Source of the DNA: Chelatococcus albus
GTDB taxonomy: Bacteria; Pseudomonadota; Alphaproteobacteria; Rhizobiales; Beijerinckiaceae
Reading direction: 5' to 3'
DNA: 64,000 nucleotides
Assembly: GCF_030067675.1 (NCBI RefSeq)
Contig: NZ_JASJEV010000006.1
Span: 186,001-250,000 of the forward strand
Both the position numbers and the translations under genes were made by a program. The notes under the pieces were generated by a model that saw only the letters and a program-made list of their open reading frames with translations, searched no databases and was not told the DNA's origin. Shown in pieces: positions 28,084-39,466 of this stretch (the first letter of the stretch is position 1; each line of letters begins with the position of its first letter).

Positions 28084-29325
28084 ATGCTCGCCGGCAAAAG
28101 CGTGCTCATCGTCATCGGCGGAGGCATCGCGGCCTACAAGTCGCTCGAGCTCATCCGGCGGCTGAAGGAGCGCGGCTGCGCCGTGCGCGCCATCCTGACG
28201 AAGGCGGGGGCGGAGTTCGTGACGCCGCTGTCCGTCGGCAGCCTCGCCGGCGAGAAGGCCTATACAGATCTCTTCTCGCTCACCGACGAGGCGGACATCG
28301 GCCACATCCAGTTGTCGCGCTCGACCGATCTCGTCGTCGTGGCGCCGGCGACCGCCGATCTCCTCGCCAAGATGGTGCACGGCCTCGCCGACGACCTCGC
28401 CTCCACGGCGCTGCTCGCCACCGACAAGCGCATCCTCGTGGCACCGGCCATGAACCCGCGCATGTGGCTCAATCCGGCAACGCAGCGCAACATGGCGACG
28501 CTCGCCGCCGACGGGGTGCTCGTCGTGGGGCCGAACGAGGGCGCCATGGCCGAGCGCGGGGAGTTCGGCCCCGGCCGCATGAGCGAACCGGCCGAGATCC
28601 TCGCCGCCATCGAGCGCGCCTTCGAGAGCGACACGCGCGTGCCGCTGCCGGCTGCCCCTGCGGGGCCGCTCGCCGGTCGGCGCCTGCTGGTCACGTCCGG
28701 CCCGACGCACGAGCCGATCGACCCGGTGCGCTACATCGCCAACCGCTCCTCCGGCCGGCAAGGTCATGCGATCGCCCAGGCGGCGGCGGAAGCGGGGGCG
28801 GAGGTCGTCCTCGTCGCCGGGCCTGTCACCCTCCCCGACCCGCCGGGCGTCCGCGTCGTGCATGTGGAGACGGCGCGCGAGATGCTGGCGGCGGTCGAGC
28901 GCACGCTCCCCGTGGACGCCGGCGTCTTCGCCGCCGCCGTCGCCGACTGGCGTGTCGACGGCGAGGCGGGCGAGAAGATCAAGAAGGACGGGACCGGCGT
29001 CCCGAATCTTTCCCTCGTCGAGAACCCGGACATCCTCGCCACCGTCTCGCGCCTGGCGCAGGGCCGCCCGCGCCTCGTCGTCGGCTTCGCCGCCGAGACC
29101 GAGAAGGTGATCGAGCACGCGACGGCCAAGCGCCTCAGGAAGGGCTGCGACTGGATCGTGGCGAACGACGTGAGCCCGCAGACGGGCGTGATGGGCGGTG
29201 TCCGCAACACCGTGCATCTCGTCACGGGCGAAGGGATCGAGGACTGGCCGACGATGGACAAGGACGAGGTGGCGCGCCGGCTCGTGGCGCGCATCGCAGC
29301 CGCTCTGGCGGAGGCGCGGCAATGA
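28084..29325 (+). CDS. coaBC: Bifunctional phosphopantothenoylcysteine decarboxylase/phosphopantothenate-cysteine ligase
   Basis: A 413-residue bifunctional enzyme of coenzyme A synthesis. The N-terminal flavoprotein domain (about 1-185) has [16 protein letters not shown] and the [16 protein letters not shown] segment; the C-terminal synthetase domain (about 200-410) has [20 protein letters not shown] and the lysine-rich EKIKKDG region. The start is the ATG after GGAG (GAGGAGACGGCCG). Its stop overlaps the dut start (ATGA). Confidence 0.96.
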   Translation: MLAGKSVLIVIGGGIAAYKSLELIRRLKERGCAVRAILTKAGAEFVTPLSVGSLAGEKAYTDLFSLTDEADIGHIQLSRSTDLVVVAPATADLLAKMVHGLADDLASTALLATDKRILVAPAMNPRMWLNPATQRNMATLAADGVLVVGPNEGAMAERGEFGPGRMSEPAEILAAIERAFESDTRVPLPAAPAGPLAGRRLLVTSGPTHEPIDPVRYIANRSSGRQGHAIAQAAAEAGAEVVLVAGPVTLPDPPGVRVVHVETAREMLAAVERTLPVDAGVFAAAVADWRVDGEAGEKIKKDGTGVPNLSLVENPDILATVSRLAQGRPRLVVGFAAETEKVIEHATAKRLRKGCDWIVANDVSPQTGVMGGVRNTVHLVTGEGIEDWPTMDKDEVARRLVARIAAALAEARQ

Positions 29326-29774
29326 CCTTGCGCATTGCAGTCAAGCGCCTGGCCCACGGCGCCGATCTGCCGCTGCCGCGTTACGAGTCCGCCGGGGCGG
29401 CGGGGCTCGACCTCCTGGCGGCCGTGCCCGAGGACGCACCGATGGTCATCGGCCGCGGCGCGCGCCGGCTCGTGCCCACGGGGCTCGTGCTCGAACTGCC
29501 GCCGGGCTTCGAAGGCCAGGTGCGGCCCCGCTCGGGGCTCGCCCTCAGGCAGGGGCTGACGGTGCTCAACGCGCCGGGCACGATCGATGCCGACTACCGT
29601 GGCGAGGTGGGCGTCATCCTCGTCAATCTCGGAGACGAGGCGGTCACCGTCACGCGCGGCATGCGCATCGCCCAGCTCGTCGTGGCGCCGGTGACGCGCG
29701 CCGAACTCGTGGAGGCCGAGGCGGTCGGGGCGACGGCGCGCGGGGCTGGCGGCTTCGGTTCGACGGGTGTGTGA
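29322..29774 (+). CDS. dut: Deoxyuridine 5'-triphosphate nucleotidohydrolase
   Basis: A 150-residue trimeric dUTPase that converts dUTP to dUMP and keeps uracil out of DNA. Conserved motifs are present in order: [42 protein letters not shown] and the C-terminal P-loop-like GGFGSTG. The ATG overlaps the coaBC stop, so translation is coupled. Confidence 0.97.
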   Translation: MTLRIAVKRLAHGADLPLPRYESAGAAGLDLLAAVPEDAPMVIGRGARRLVPTGLVLELPPGFEGQVRPRSGLALRQGLTVLNAPGTIDADYRGEVGVILVNLGDEAVTVTRGMRIAQLVVAPVTRAELVEAEAVGATARGAGGFGSTGV

Positions 29775-29798
29775 TCGACAAGGAAGAAAGGACGCGAC

Positions 29799-30251
29799 AT
29801 GATCCTCTTGTCCCGGCGCAGCCTGCTCGCCATCGCCGCGGTGGTCGACGTCGCGATCCACGCCCGCCCCATGCCGGTCGCGGCGAAGCTGCTTGCGGCG
29901 CGCCACAACCTGCCGCCGCGCCACCTGGAGACGGTGCTGCAGCAGCTCGTGCGTGCCGGCATCCTCAAGGGCGTGCGCGGCCCGCGCGGCGGCTACGAGC
30001 TCGCCAAGGAGCGGCGGCGCATCACCGCCGGCGAGATCGTGCGCGCCGCCATGGCCACGGCGGGGGAGGAGTCGCTGCCGCCGGTGCCCGAGTCCCCGCT
30101 CGTCGACAAGGTCGTCGGCCCGGCGGTGAAGGAGGCGGGGGAAGCCTTTCTCGCCAGGCTCGACGCCGTGACCGTCGAGGATCTCTGCCGCCGGGCTGAG
30201 GACAGGTCGGTCTTCGGCGGGCCGCCCGCGTCGGTCGATTTCACGATCTGA
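29799..30251 (+). CDS. Rrf2-family transcriptional regulator
   Basis: A 150-residue Rrf2-type regulator with an N-terminal winged helix-turn-helix ([19 protein letters not shown]; later [17 protein letters not shown]) and the wing GPRGGYELA. Iron-sulfur members such as IscR have a three-cysteine cluster; here the only cysteine is in EDLCRRA, so a cluster is unlikely and it resembles the CymR class, which senses cysteine metabolism. It lies 77 bases upstream of cysK in the same direction and is probably its regulator. An inverted repeat between the genes is a likely operator. Start ATG 29799 follows a GAAGAAAGGA site. Confidence 0.85.
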   Translation: MILLSRRSLLAIAAVVDVAIHARPMPVAAKLLAARHNLPPRHLETVLQQLVRAGILKGVRGPRGGYELAKERRRITAGEIVRAAMATAGEESLPPVPESPLVDKVVGPAVKEAGEAFLARLDAVTVEDLCRRAEDRSVFGGPPASVDFTI

Positions 30252-30254
30252 TCC

Positions 30255-30276
30255 GTAGATACTGGAGAATATCGAC
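30255..30276. promoter_or_regulatory. Imperfect inverted repeat, candidate Rrf2 operator before cysK
   Basis: GTAGATA (30255-30261) and TATCGAC (30270-30276) are inverted arms with one mismatch, 8 bases apart, directly after the Rrf2-type gene. They lie about 55 bases before the cysK start, next to a TATATGCT promoter-like element. Confidence 0.4.
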
Positions 30277-30328
30277 CGGCTTTGTGGTATATGCTAGGAA
30301 GGTCGTCCGAGATCCGAAGGAGGACGAC

Positions 30329-31315
30329 ATGGCCGAAGCAGCCCGTAGAGCAACTGCCGTTCCGGAGCACGTGCCCGGCCGCGGGCGGATCTACGACTCG
30401 ATCACCGACACCATCGGCGACACGCCCATCGTGCGCCTCTCGCGGCTCGCGAAGGAGAAGGGGATCGAGGCGAACCTCCTCGCCAAGCTCGAGTTCTTCA
30501 ACCCGATCGGCAGCGTCAAGGACCGCATCGGCGTCAACATGATCGATGCGCTGGAGCGGGAGGGCCGCATCAGGCCGGGCGCGACGCTCATCGAGCCGAC
30601 CTCCGGCAACACCGGCATCGCGCTTGCCTTCGTGGCCGCGGCGCGCGGCTACCGCCTGATCCTCGTCATGCCCGAGACGATGTCGATCGAGCGCCGCAAG
30701 ATGCTGGCGCTGCTCGGCGCCGAGCTGGTGCTGACGCCGGGGCCGCAAGGCATGCGCGGCGCCGTCGCCAAGGCGGAGGAGCTCAACAGGGAGATCCCGG
30801 GGTCGGTCATTCCGCAGCAGTTCCGCAATCCCGCCAATCCCGAGATCCACCGCCTGACGACGGCCGAGGAGATCTGGAACGACACGAACGGCGGCGTCGA
30901 CATCTTCGTCTCGGGTGTCGGCACCGGGGGCACCATTACCGGCGTCGGCCAGGTGCTGAAGCCGCGCAAGCCCTCCCTCAGGATCGTCGCCGTCGAGCCG
31001 GAGGATTCGCCCGTGCTCTCCGGCGGCCAGCCGGGTCCTCACAAGATCCAGGGCATCGGCGCCGGTTTCGTGCCCGATGTGCTCGACCGCTCGGTCATCG
31101 ACGAGGTCGTGACCGTCGGCAACCAGACGGCATTCGACACGGCGCGCCTCGTCGCCCGGCTCGATGGCATCCCGGTCGGCATCTCGGCGGGCGCCGCGGT
31201 CGCCGCCGCCCTCGAGGTCGGCGCCCGGCCCGAAAACAAGGGCAAGAACATCGTCATCATCATCCCCTCCTTCGCGGAGCGCTATCTGTCGACGGCGCTG
31301 TTCGAGGGACTGTGA
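30329..31315 (+). CDS. cysK: Cysteine synthase (O-acetylserine sulfhydrylase)
   Basis: A 328-residue PLP enzyme that makes L-cysteine from O-acetylserine and sulfide. The PLP lysine is in [12 protein letters not shown], the substrate loop is [10 protein letters not shown], and [12 protein letters not shown] binds the PLP phosphate. The start ATG 30329 has a perfect AAGGAGG. The roughly 25 residues before the fold ([19 protein letters not shown]) are an N-terminal extension without known role. It follows an Rrf2 regulator and ends before a strong terminator. Confidence 0.95.
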   Translation: MAEAARRATAVPEHVPGRGRIYDSITDTIGDTPIVRLSRLAKEKGIEANLLAKLEFFNPIGSVKDRIGVNMIDALEREGRIRPGATLIEPTSGNTGIALAFVAAARGYRLILVMPETMSIERRKMLALLGAELVLTPGPQGMRGAVAKAEELNREIPGSVIPQQFRNPANPEIHRLTTAEEIWNDTNGGVDIFVSGVGTGGTITGVGQVLKPRKPSLRIVAVEPEDSPVLSGGQPGPHKIQGIGAGFVPDVLDRSVIDEVVTVGNQTAFDTARLVARLDGIPVGISAGAAVAAALEVGARPENKGKNIVIIIPSFAERYLSTALFEGL

Positions 31316-31361
31316 GGGCGGCGGGCGCCGGGCCTCGTCCGGCGACGGTTTGCAGGCGGGC

Positions 31362-31394
31362 GGAACGGGCGGCCTCGGGCCGCCCGTTCCATTC
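31362..31394 (+). terminator. Terminator hairpin after cysK
   Basis: GGAACGGGCGGCC (31362-31374) and GGCCGCCCGTTCC (31378-31390) form a perfect 13-bp stem with a TCG loop. The tail ATTCG is not a full T-run, so termination efficiency is uncertain, but the stem is very strong and lies 47 bases after the stop. Confidence 0.7.
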
Positions 31395-31499
31395 GGGCAC
31401 GCGGATGTGCCGCAGCGCACGGTAATGGGGCAGTCACTCCGGCATGGTGCTTGCGTCCGCTGATGGGGGGTCCCGCGGCCGGACGGAAGGACCAGCACG

Positions 31500-31658
31500 A
31501 TGCGCCGCCGCCTCGCCCTGCTCTCGATCCTGTTGATGACCGCGATCAGCTTCGCGACCCTCGGCCGCCCCCCGCGACTGCCGGAGTTTCGCAGCGGCCA
31601 GGCCATCCTCGAGATCGTTCTGCGCGACGGCAGCGGTCGCTTTGCCGATCACGTCTGA
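31500..31658 (+). CDS. Small signal-peptide-like hypothetical protein (52 residues)
   Basis: A short ORF (ATG 31500, TGA 31656) that I do not recognise. The N terminus MRRRLALLSILLMTAISFA is a classic basic-plus-hydrophobic signal or anchor, followed by a short polar tail with a weakly hydrophobic AILEIVLRDG segment. A GGAAGGA ribosome site lies about 9 bases before the ATG. It lies in the otherwise empty gap between cysK and the GST gene. Small periplasmic or membrane proteins of this type are common but usually unannotated. Confidence 0.45.
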   Translation: MRRRLALLSILLMTAISFATLGRPPRLPEFRSGQAILEIVLRDGSGRFADHV

Positions 31659-31834
31659 GCCGCAAGGGTTGCTGCCAATCCCCGGACTGTCATCCGCTAT
31701 ACGGGACGCGATCCGCACGGGACCGCGGCTGGTCCCGGGGGATCATGCCGAACGGAGCGACGGAGCGCGCTTGCGATCCACTCTGGGATGATTGCGCGCT
31801 CTTCGTGTCACGGCGGGACACGCACGAGGACGAC

Positions 31835-32449
31835 ATGGCGGCGCAATATCATCTCTACGGCCACCGGCGGTCGGGTCATTCCTACAAGGCGGCCCTGGCG
31901 CTCGCCCTGGCGGGCGAGCCGTTCCACTACACCGCGGTCGACATCGCCGAGCCGCGGGCGGCACGGACGGCCGAGTTCCGGGAGGCGAGCCGTTACGGCG
32001 AGGTGCCGGTGCTGATGGTGGACGGCGTGCCGCATTGCCAGTCGGACGCCATCCTGCTGCGGCTCGCCGAGAGCCTGCCCGCGCTCGCCGTGCCCCGGGA
32101 AAGCAGCGTGCTGGCGCGCGAATGGCTGTTCTGGGAGGCGAACCGCATCGGCTTCTCGGTGCCCAACCTGCGCTTCGCCCGGCATTGGGCCAGGGACACG
32201 GCAGACGGGGTGGTCGACTGGCTGCGCCGGCGCGCCGAGGCGGATCTCGAGCGCCTCGAGGCCGAGCTGCGCCGCCAGCCCTTCCTCCTGGGCGAGCGCT
32301 GGAGCATCGCCGACATCGCCTGCGCCGCCTATCTCTTCTGGCCGGAGGAGATCGACGTCGAATGGGAGCGCTATCCCGCCGTGACGATCTGGCTCGATCG
32401 CCTGCGGGCACTGCCCGGCTGGCGCCGTCCCGAAGACCTGATGTCGTGA
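31835..32449 (+). CDS. Glutathione S-transferase family protein
   Basis: A 204-residue GST-fold protein. The N-terminal thioredoxin-like domain (about 1-75) has YHLYGHRRSGHSYKAALAL and the conserved VPVLMVDG with cis-proline, then CQSDAILLRLAE in place of the usual E-S glutathione contact. The C-terminal helical domain has RWSIADIACAAYLFW. GAGGAC lies just before the ATG. Substrates of bacterial GSTs are rarely known; a role in detoxification is an inference. Confidence 0.87.
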   Translation: MAAQYHLYGHRRSGHSYKAALALALAGEPFHYTAVDIAEPRAARTAEFREASRYGEVPVLMVDGVPHCQSDAILLRLAESLPALAVPRESSVLAREWLFWEANRIGFSVPNLRFARHWARDTADGVVDWLRRRAEADLERLEAELRRQPFLLGERWSIADIACAAYLFWPEEIDVEWERYPAVTIWLDRLRALPGWRRPEDLMS

Positions 32450-32557
32450 GCCGGCGGGGACCGGCGCGCCCGCCCCATCCTGCGGCGGAGCCGGGAGGAT
32501 GTGCAAAGGCCGCCCCCTGGCGCGGCAGCGGCCTCGTCCTGAATCGGGGCGCGGCGA

Positions 32558-34387
<1,830 letters not shown>

Positions 34388-34503
34388 GGGAGCCTGTGCT
34401 GGGGGAATTCGTTGCGGCGCAATATCACCTTTGGGGGCTTCCACTCAACAGTGCTCAAGACGCAGCCCGTCGCACCCTCCGACGGCGGCGATCCGGGATC
34501 GCC

Positions 34504-35865
34504 CTAGGCCCGGCTCGAGGCGCCCCTGCGGCCAAGCGTGGCGAGGCGCGTCTCGGGCGCTGCCTCGTCATCGCGACCCCGACGCCGGTTCGCGAGGCTG
34601 TCGCGCCGCTCCGCCACGGCGGCGCGAGCCGCCTCGAGCGCCAGTGAGAGGGCGCCGACGGAGTCGGCGTGCCCCGGGTGCTGGCGCGCGTAGGCCACCG
34701 CCTCGGCCGTCTGGGCGTCGATGTCGAGGGACAGGCGTTCGAGCACTTCTTCCGTTCGCGCGTGGCGGGCTTCCGTCAGGATGGCGAGCAGCCGCTCGAG
34801 AATGCGGTCCGTCTTGGCGTGCTCCCGCCGCGCGAGGCGGCTCGCCACCGCCGCCGCGATGGAACCGCCGAAGCCGATCACCGTGATGCCGATGTAGAAC
34901 CAGTCGCCGTAGCGCTCGAAGAAGGTCAGCTCGTTGCCGTCGAGATAGTCGGCCGCTCCCTGGTGGATGGGCAGGGCCGCGCTCTTCTTGGTGTCGGGCG
35001 CCGTGACGAGATTGGCCGTCGGCGTGAGGCGCGCGAGGCGCGGCCGCATCTCGAAGATGAAGCCCGTGAGCGCGGCGACCGTCGGGGCATCGAGCGCGGC
35101 CCTCGCCACAAGGCGATGGGTCACGGCGATGGTTCTGACCGATTCGAAGGGCCGCGGCGGACGGCCGCCGATGGCGCCGGCGATGATCTCTGCGGCCTCC
35201 ATGGCCGGAAACCGCTGGGCGATCGCGTCGCTCTGCGGGATGGGGATGAAGGCGATCGGGCCGCGGCTCACCCGCGCGAGTGCCGCGATCATCGCCGAGG
35301 CGCGCGCCTCGCCCGGCGCCGCCACCATGAGCACGGCATCGATCCGTCCCTCGGACAGGGCCTTCTCGAGACCCTGGGCGGTGAGGGGGGCGATGGCCAC
35401 GTCGTCCCGGGTCAGGCCGTTGTAGGCGAGGATCGTCTCGGCGAGCCGCACGTCCGCCTCGTCGCGCGCGACGATGCCGAGGCGCCGCCCGCCCAGTTCG
35501 GCGATGTCGGCGATCCGCGACTGGCCGGGCGCGACGAGGATGACCGTGTCCTCGTGCAGCACGGCCACCGTGTGGGCATTGGCCGGCAGGGCGATGTCCG
35601 AGCGCACGACGGCGAGATGCGCGTCGCCCTTCTCGACCGCCTCCGCGTTGGCGGCGAGGCTCGGGGTCCGCGCGATGCGCAGGCGCAGGCCGATGCCCTC
35701 CTGGTCGAGCAGGGTGCTCAGCGCCTCGATGAAGGGGAGATCCTCGCCTTGCTGGGCGACGGCGATCGTCAGTGTCGCGGGGCTCGCGGAGAGGAACAGG
35801 AGGAAGAGCGCTGAACCGACGAGCGCCATAAGGGCCGTGACGGCGGCAAGCGTTCGGCGTCCCAT
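34504..35865 (-). CDS. TAXI-type substrate-binding protein with a C-terminal membrane anchor
   Basis: A 453-residue protein. Residues about 5-27 are an N-terminal hydrophobic signal or anchor, residues about 30-310 are a TAXI/NMT1-like solute-binding fold (segments DAHLAVVRSDIAL, LGGRRLGIVARDEAD, EGRIDAVLMVAAPGE), and a strong transmembrane helix follows near residues 320-342 (WFYIGITVIGFGGSIAAA). The last 110 residues are charged and rich in Ala/Glu/Arg with heptad-like character, probably cytoplasmic and coiled coil. A TRAP permease, which TAXI proteins normally serve, is not adjacent, so this is more likely a membrane sensor or a scaffold than a transporter component. The function is unknown. 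Confidence 0.7.
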   Translation of the reverse strand: MGRRTLAAVTALMALVGSALFLLFLSASPATLTIAVAQQGEDLPFIEALSTLLDQEGIGLRLRIARTPSLAANAEAVEKGDAHLAVVRSDIALPANAHTVAVLHEDTVILVAPGQSRIADIAELGGRRLGIVARDEADVRLAETILAYNGLTRDDVAIAPLTAQGLEKALSEGRIDAVLMVAAPGEARASAMIAALARVSRGPIAFIPIPQSDAIAQRFPAMEAAEIIAGAIGGRPPRPFESVRTIAVTHRLVARAALDAPTVAALTGFIFEMRPRLARLTPTANLVTAPDTKKSAALPIHQGAADYLDGNELTFFERYGDWFYIGITVIGFGGSIAAAVASRLARREHAKTDRILERLLAILTEARHARTEEVLERLSLDIDAQTAEAVAYARQHPGHADSVGALSLALEAARAAVAERRDSLANRRRGRDDEAAPETRLATLGRRGASSRA

Positions 35866-35988
35866 GGCCGTTGCATACCTCCCTGCCGGTCGCCGGACGG
35901 CGCGCCGACGGCCGTTCCGGTGCGGGTGGTATGATAATTAAAGGCGGTTGCGCCCGGCTCCCCCAACCGGACGAGTCGCCTCCTGCTC

Positions 35989-37095
35989 TCAGGTTCGTGA
36001 TCGCCGGCCGAAGTGCCAGTCGGGGCGGGCCGACTGCACCAGCATCATTTCGCCGAGGTTCTCGGGCGTGAGCAGGCCGACGAGGCGGCCCTCGCCGTCG
36101 AGGACACCGAGCGCCGGCGCCTTGGCGGAGGTCAGGATGCGCACCGCCTCGTCGAGCGGCTGGCGGTGATGGATGGTCGGAATGTCGCCGACCATCACGT
36201 CGAGCACCGGCGCCTCGGGCCCGTGGTCGCGCAGCGCGAGCACGAGACGGTCGCGCGTCAGCACGCCGCGCAGACGCCCGCCGCCGTCGACGACGGGAAA
36301 CTCCTTCTGCGAGGTGCGGATCATCGTCTCGACGGCATCGTCCAGGGTCGAGGCGGGCGACAACGCTTCGAAGCTGACGATCATCGCCTCGCCCGTCGGC
36401 AGGCCACGCGCCACCTCGCGGAAGGCGACGTGCTGAGCCTCCGACGAGGCGGCGAGATAGACGAAGATGGCGATGAAGATGAGCAGCGGGTTGGTCAGGA
36501 GCCCGATGAAGCCGAGCACGAAGGCGAAGCCCTGGCCGATGCTGGCGGCGAGCTGCGTGGCGCGCGAAAAGCCGAGCCGCATGGCGAGGAGCGCCCGGAG
36601 CACGCGCCCGCCGTCCATGGGGAAGGCCGGGATCAGGTTGAAGACCACCAGCATGATGTTGGCGCCGGCCAGCCGCACCAGCAGGTTGACGCGCGGGTCT
36701 TCGAGGCGGGCGAGATCGGAGGGATCGACCGCCGCGCCCAGGGCCAGGACGAGGGCGAGCGCGATGACCACGTTCACCGCCGGTCCGGCCAGGGCGACGA
36801 CCAGCTCCTCCCGCGGCTTCTCGGGGATGCGCTCCAGGCTCGCCACGCCGCCGATGGGAAAGAGCGTCACATCCGGCGTGCGCACGCCATAGCGCCGCGC
36901 CGCGATGACGTGCCCGAACTCGTGCAGGACGACGCAGAGGAACAGGAGCACGATGAAGAGGATGCCGTCGCGGGCCGCGCTGGCGCCGCCCACCTGGTAC
37001 TGTACGACGCCGATCCAGACGAGGAACAGCAGGAAGGTGACGTGGATGCGCACCGCCGTACCGGCGATGGTGCCGATCCTGAACGACCAGAGCAT
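35989..37095 (-). CDS. Site-2 protease family (M50) membrane metalloprotease with two CBS domains
   Basis: A 368-residue intramembrane zinc protease. About six hydrophobic segments occupy residues 10-230; the active-site HEFGH is at residues 58-62, and the third zinc ligand motif is PAFPMDGG. The C-terminal part (about 240-365) holds two CBS domains, with EFPVVDGGGRLRGVLTRDRL and PALGVLDGEGRLVGLLTPENL, which bind adenosine nucleotides in related proteins. The start ATG 37095 begins MLWSFRIGTI. It lies 123 bases upstream of, and co-oriented with, the TAXI-type gene. M50/CBS enzymes cleave membrane anchors during signalling; no substrate is known here. Confidence 0.9.
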   Translation of the reverse strand: MLWSFRIGTIAGTAVRIHVTFLLFLVWIGVVQYQVGGASAARDGILFIVLLFLCVVLHEFGHVIAARRYGVRTPDVTLFPIGGVASLERIPEKPREELVVALAGPAVNVVIALALVLALGAAVDPSDLARLEDPRVNLLVRLAGANIMLVVFNLIPAFPMDGGRVLRALLAMRLGFSRATQLAASIGQGFAFVLGFIGLLTNPLLIFIAIFVYLAASSEAQHVAFREVARGLPTGEAMIVSFEALSPASTLDDAVETMIRTSQKEFPVVDGGGRLRGVLTRDRLVLALRDHGPEAPVLDVMVGDIPTIHHRQPLDEAVRILTSAKAPALGVLDGEGRLVGLLTPENLGEMMLVQSARPDWHFGRRSRT

Positions 37096-37359
37096 AGTCG
37101 CGCGGCCTCCTTCGCGTGGATGGGTCCGTCGAGCCACCGTGGCACTCGCCGGCGCCCGGGTCCAGCGTGCAACGTCGACGCACGTACCGCGCGCGATTGA
37201 CGAAGCCGGCAGCGGCCCCGGCCGCGAGGCGCCTCCGGCGGGGGCGAAGCGGGGTCTCGTCCCTCCGCCGGAGCCTGCCCGCCCGTCACCGTCCGGGACG
37301 GCTCCGGGCTGCTTTGCTCCGAAGCCGTCGAGGTCGGGCGGGCCGCCGGTCGCTCGGGC

Positions 37360-38592
37360 TCAGAGCCCGAGCTTCTTCTTGCGCTGGGCGAGCGTACGCA
37401 GGCGCAGGGCGTTGAGGCGGATGAAGCCTGCCGCGTCGCGGTGGTCGTAGGCGACGGCGCCCTCCTCGAAGGTGACGAGCTCCTGGTCGTAGAGCGAGAA
37501 GGGGCTCTCGCGCCCGACGAGGTGGACGCCGCCCTTGTAGAGCTTGAGGCGCACGCGGCCCGTGACGAATTCCTGGCTCTTGTCGATGAGGGCCTGCAGC
37601 ATCTCGCGCTCGGGCGAGAACCAGAAGCCGTTGTAGACGAGCTCGGCATATTTCGGCATCAGCTCGTCCTTGAGATGTGCCGCGCCGCGATCGAGCGTGA
37701 TCGACTCGATGCCGCGATGCGCCACGTAGAGGATCGTGCCGCCGGGCGTCTCGTACATGCCACGGCTCTTCATGCCGACGAAGCGGTTCTCGACGAGGTC
37801 CAGGCGGCCGATGCCGTTGGCCCGGCCGAGCTCATTGAGCTTGGCGAGCAGCGTCGCCGGCGACATCTTCACGCCGTCGATCGCCACCGCGTCGCCTTTC
37901 TCGAAGTCGATGGTGATGTAGGTCGGCGTGTCGGGCGCGGCCTCGGGGTCGAGGGTGCGCGAATAGACGTAGTCCGGCACTTCCTGGGCCGGGTCTTCCA
38001 GCACCTTGCCCTCGGAGGAGGCGTGCAGGAGATTGGCGTCGACCGAGAAGGGCGCCTCGCCGCGCTTGTCCTTGGCGATCGGGATCTGGTTCTGCTCGGC
38101 GAATTCGAGGAGCTTGGTGCGCGAGGTGAGGTCCCACTCGCGCCACGGCGCGATGACGGTCACGTCGGGCTTCAGCGCATAGTAGCCGAGCTCGAAGCGC
38201 ACCTGATCGTTGCCCTTGCCTGTGGCGCCGTGGGCCACCGCGTCGGCGCCGACCTTCTCGGCGATCTCGATCTGCTTCTTGGCGATGAGCGGGCGCGCGA
38301 TGGAGGTGCCGAGGAGATAGAGCCCCTCGTATTGCGCGTTCGCCCGGAACATCGGGAACACGTAGTCCCGCACGAATTCCTCGCGCAGGTCCTCGATGAA
38401 GATGTTCTCCGGCTTGATGCCGAGGAGCAGCGCCTTCTGGCGCGCGGGCTCGAGCTCCTCGCCCTGGCCGAGATCGGCCGTGAAGGTGACGACCTCGCAG
38501 CCGTAGGTCGTCTGCAGCCACTTCAGGATGATCGAGGTGTCGAGGCCGCCGGAATAGGCGAGGACGACCTTCTTCACGCGCTTTTCGGACAT
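37360..38592 (-). CDS. argG: Argininosuccinate synthase
   Basis: A 410-residue enzyme that joins citrulline and aspartate with ATP in arginine synthesis. The PP-loop is [15 protein letters not shown] near residues 10-24; other conserved segments are [17 protein letters not shown] and [17 protein letters not shown] chose ATG 38592; a TTG two codons upstream is possible. The gene is divergent from the isomerase-like gene. The stop lies in a palindrome of 10-base arms (37352-37372). Confidence 0.97.
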   Translation of the reverse strand: MSEKRVKKVVLAYSGGLDTSIILKWLQTTYGCEVVTFTADLGQGEELEPARQKALLLGIKPENIFIEDLREEFVRDYVFPMFRANAQYEGLYLLGTSIARPLIAKKQIEIAEKVGADAVAHGATGKGNDQVRFELGYYALKPDVTVIAPWREWDLTSRTKLLEFAEQNQIPIAKDKRGEAPFSVDANLLHASSEGKVLEDPAQEVPDYVYSRTLDPEAAPDTPTYITIDFEKGDAVAIDGVKMSPATLLAKLNELGRANGIGRLDLVENRFVGMKSRGMYETPGGTILYVAHRGIESITLDRGAAHLKDELMPKYAELVYNGFWFSPEREMLQALIDKSQEFVTGRVRLKLYKGGVHLVGRESPFSLYDQELVTFEEGAVAYDHRDAAGFIRLNALRLRTLAQRKKKLGL

Positions 38593-38830
38593 GGACAAGG
38601 ATCTCGTTCAGACGGGAGGGAGCGGCCAGGAAACCGTCGAGCGCCGGTTCCGAAAGGCGGGCGGACTATAGTGGCCGCGCCGGGCGGCGCAACCGAGAGA
38701 TTGTGATGGATGGGGGAGGCCGTCGCGATGGGTGCGCCGTGCGGCTCCGTCATGCCGCTGCCGTCTTTACGGTTCATGGGGTAAGGAAGCCCCTCCCGGT
38801 GCTCCTCCCTGTCCGCTTTCCCATCCGCGC

Positions 38831-39466
38831 GTGAGCCCTCCCTTGAGCCGTCGTCCTGTCCTCGACTTCTGGTACGAGTTCTCCTCCACCTATTCCTATC
38901 TGGCCGCCGCGCGCATCGAGGCCCTCGCCGAAGGGGCCGAGGTCGAGGTCCGCTGGCGCCCCTTCCTGCTCGGCCCGATCTTCGCCGCGCAGGGCTGGAC
39001 CACCGCGCCCTTCAACCTCTACCCCGCCAGGGGCCGCTACATGTGGCGCGACATCGAGCGGCAGGCGGCCCGCCTCGGCCTCCCGCTCGTGAGGCCCGAC
39101 CCCTTCCCGCAGAACGGCCTCCTCGCGGCGCGCGTCGCGCTCAGCCTGCGTGAGCAGGGAGCGACGCCCGCCTTCACCCGCGCCGTCTTCCGCGCCGAGT
39201 TCGCGGAGGGCCGCGCCATCGCCGATCCGGCGGTGATCCTCGCCCTTCTGCGAGAGCTCGGTCTCGATGCCCCCGGGGTCATGGCAGCGGCGCAGGGCGC
39301 AGCGGTGAAGGCCCGCCTCAGGGCCGAGACCGAGGAAGCCCGCACCCGCGGCCTCTTCGGCGCGCCGACCCTCCTCACCGCCGACGGCGAGATGTTCTGG
39401 GGCAATGATCGTCTCGAGGAGGCGCTGGCCTGGGCCGCAGGCGAGCGGCCCGGCGGCATGCGCTGA
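38831..39466 (+). CDS. 2-hydroxychromene-2-carboxylate isomerase family protein (DsbA-like)
   Basis: A 211-residue thioredoxin-fold protein of the HCCA-isomerase/GST-kappa group. The N-terminal DFWYEFSSTYSYLAAARIE has the serine that replaces the redox cysteine; the middle carries the PLVRPDPFPQNGL segment and the C terminus LFGAPTLLTADGEMFWGNDRLE. Members isomerise hydroxychromene carboxylates in naphthalene breakdown or conjugate glutathione; no aromatic-degradation genes lie nearby, so the substrate is unknown. The start is probably GTG 38831 (MSPPLSRRPVLDFWYEF). Confidence 0.85.
   Translation: MSPPLSRRPVLDFWYEFSSTYSYLAAARIEALAEGAEVEVRWRPFLLGPIFAAQGWTTAPFNLYPARGRYMWRDIERQAARLGLPLVRPDPFPQNGLLAARVALSLREQGATPAFTRAVFRAEFAEGRAIADPAVILALLRELGLDAPGVMAAAQGAAVKARLRAETEEARTRGLFGAPTLLTADGEMFWGNDRLEEALAWAAGERPGGMR

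Noticed and set aside
34504-35865. Periplasmic component of a TRAP transporter
   Set aside because: No DctM/DctQ or fused permease gene is adjacent, and the protein has an extra internal membrane helix with a long cytosolic tail.
37352-37372. Palindrome at the argG stop as a terminator
   Set aside because: The arms are separated by one base and overlap the coding end, and no T-run follows, so it cannot form a normal terminator hairpin.
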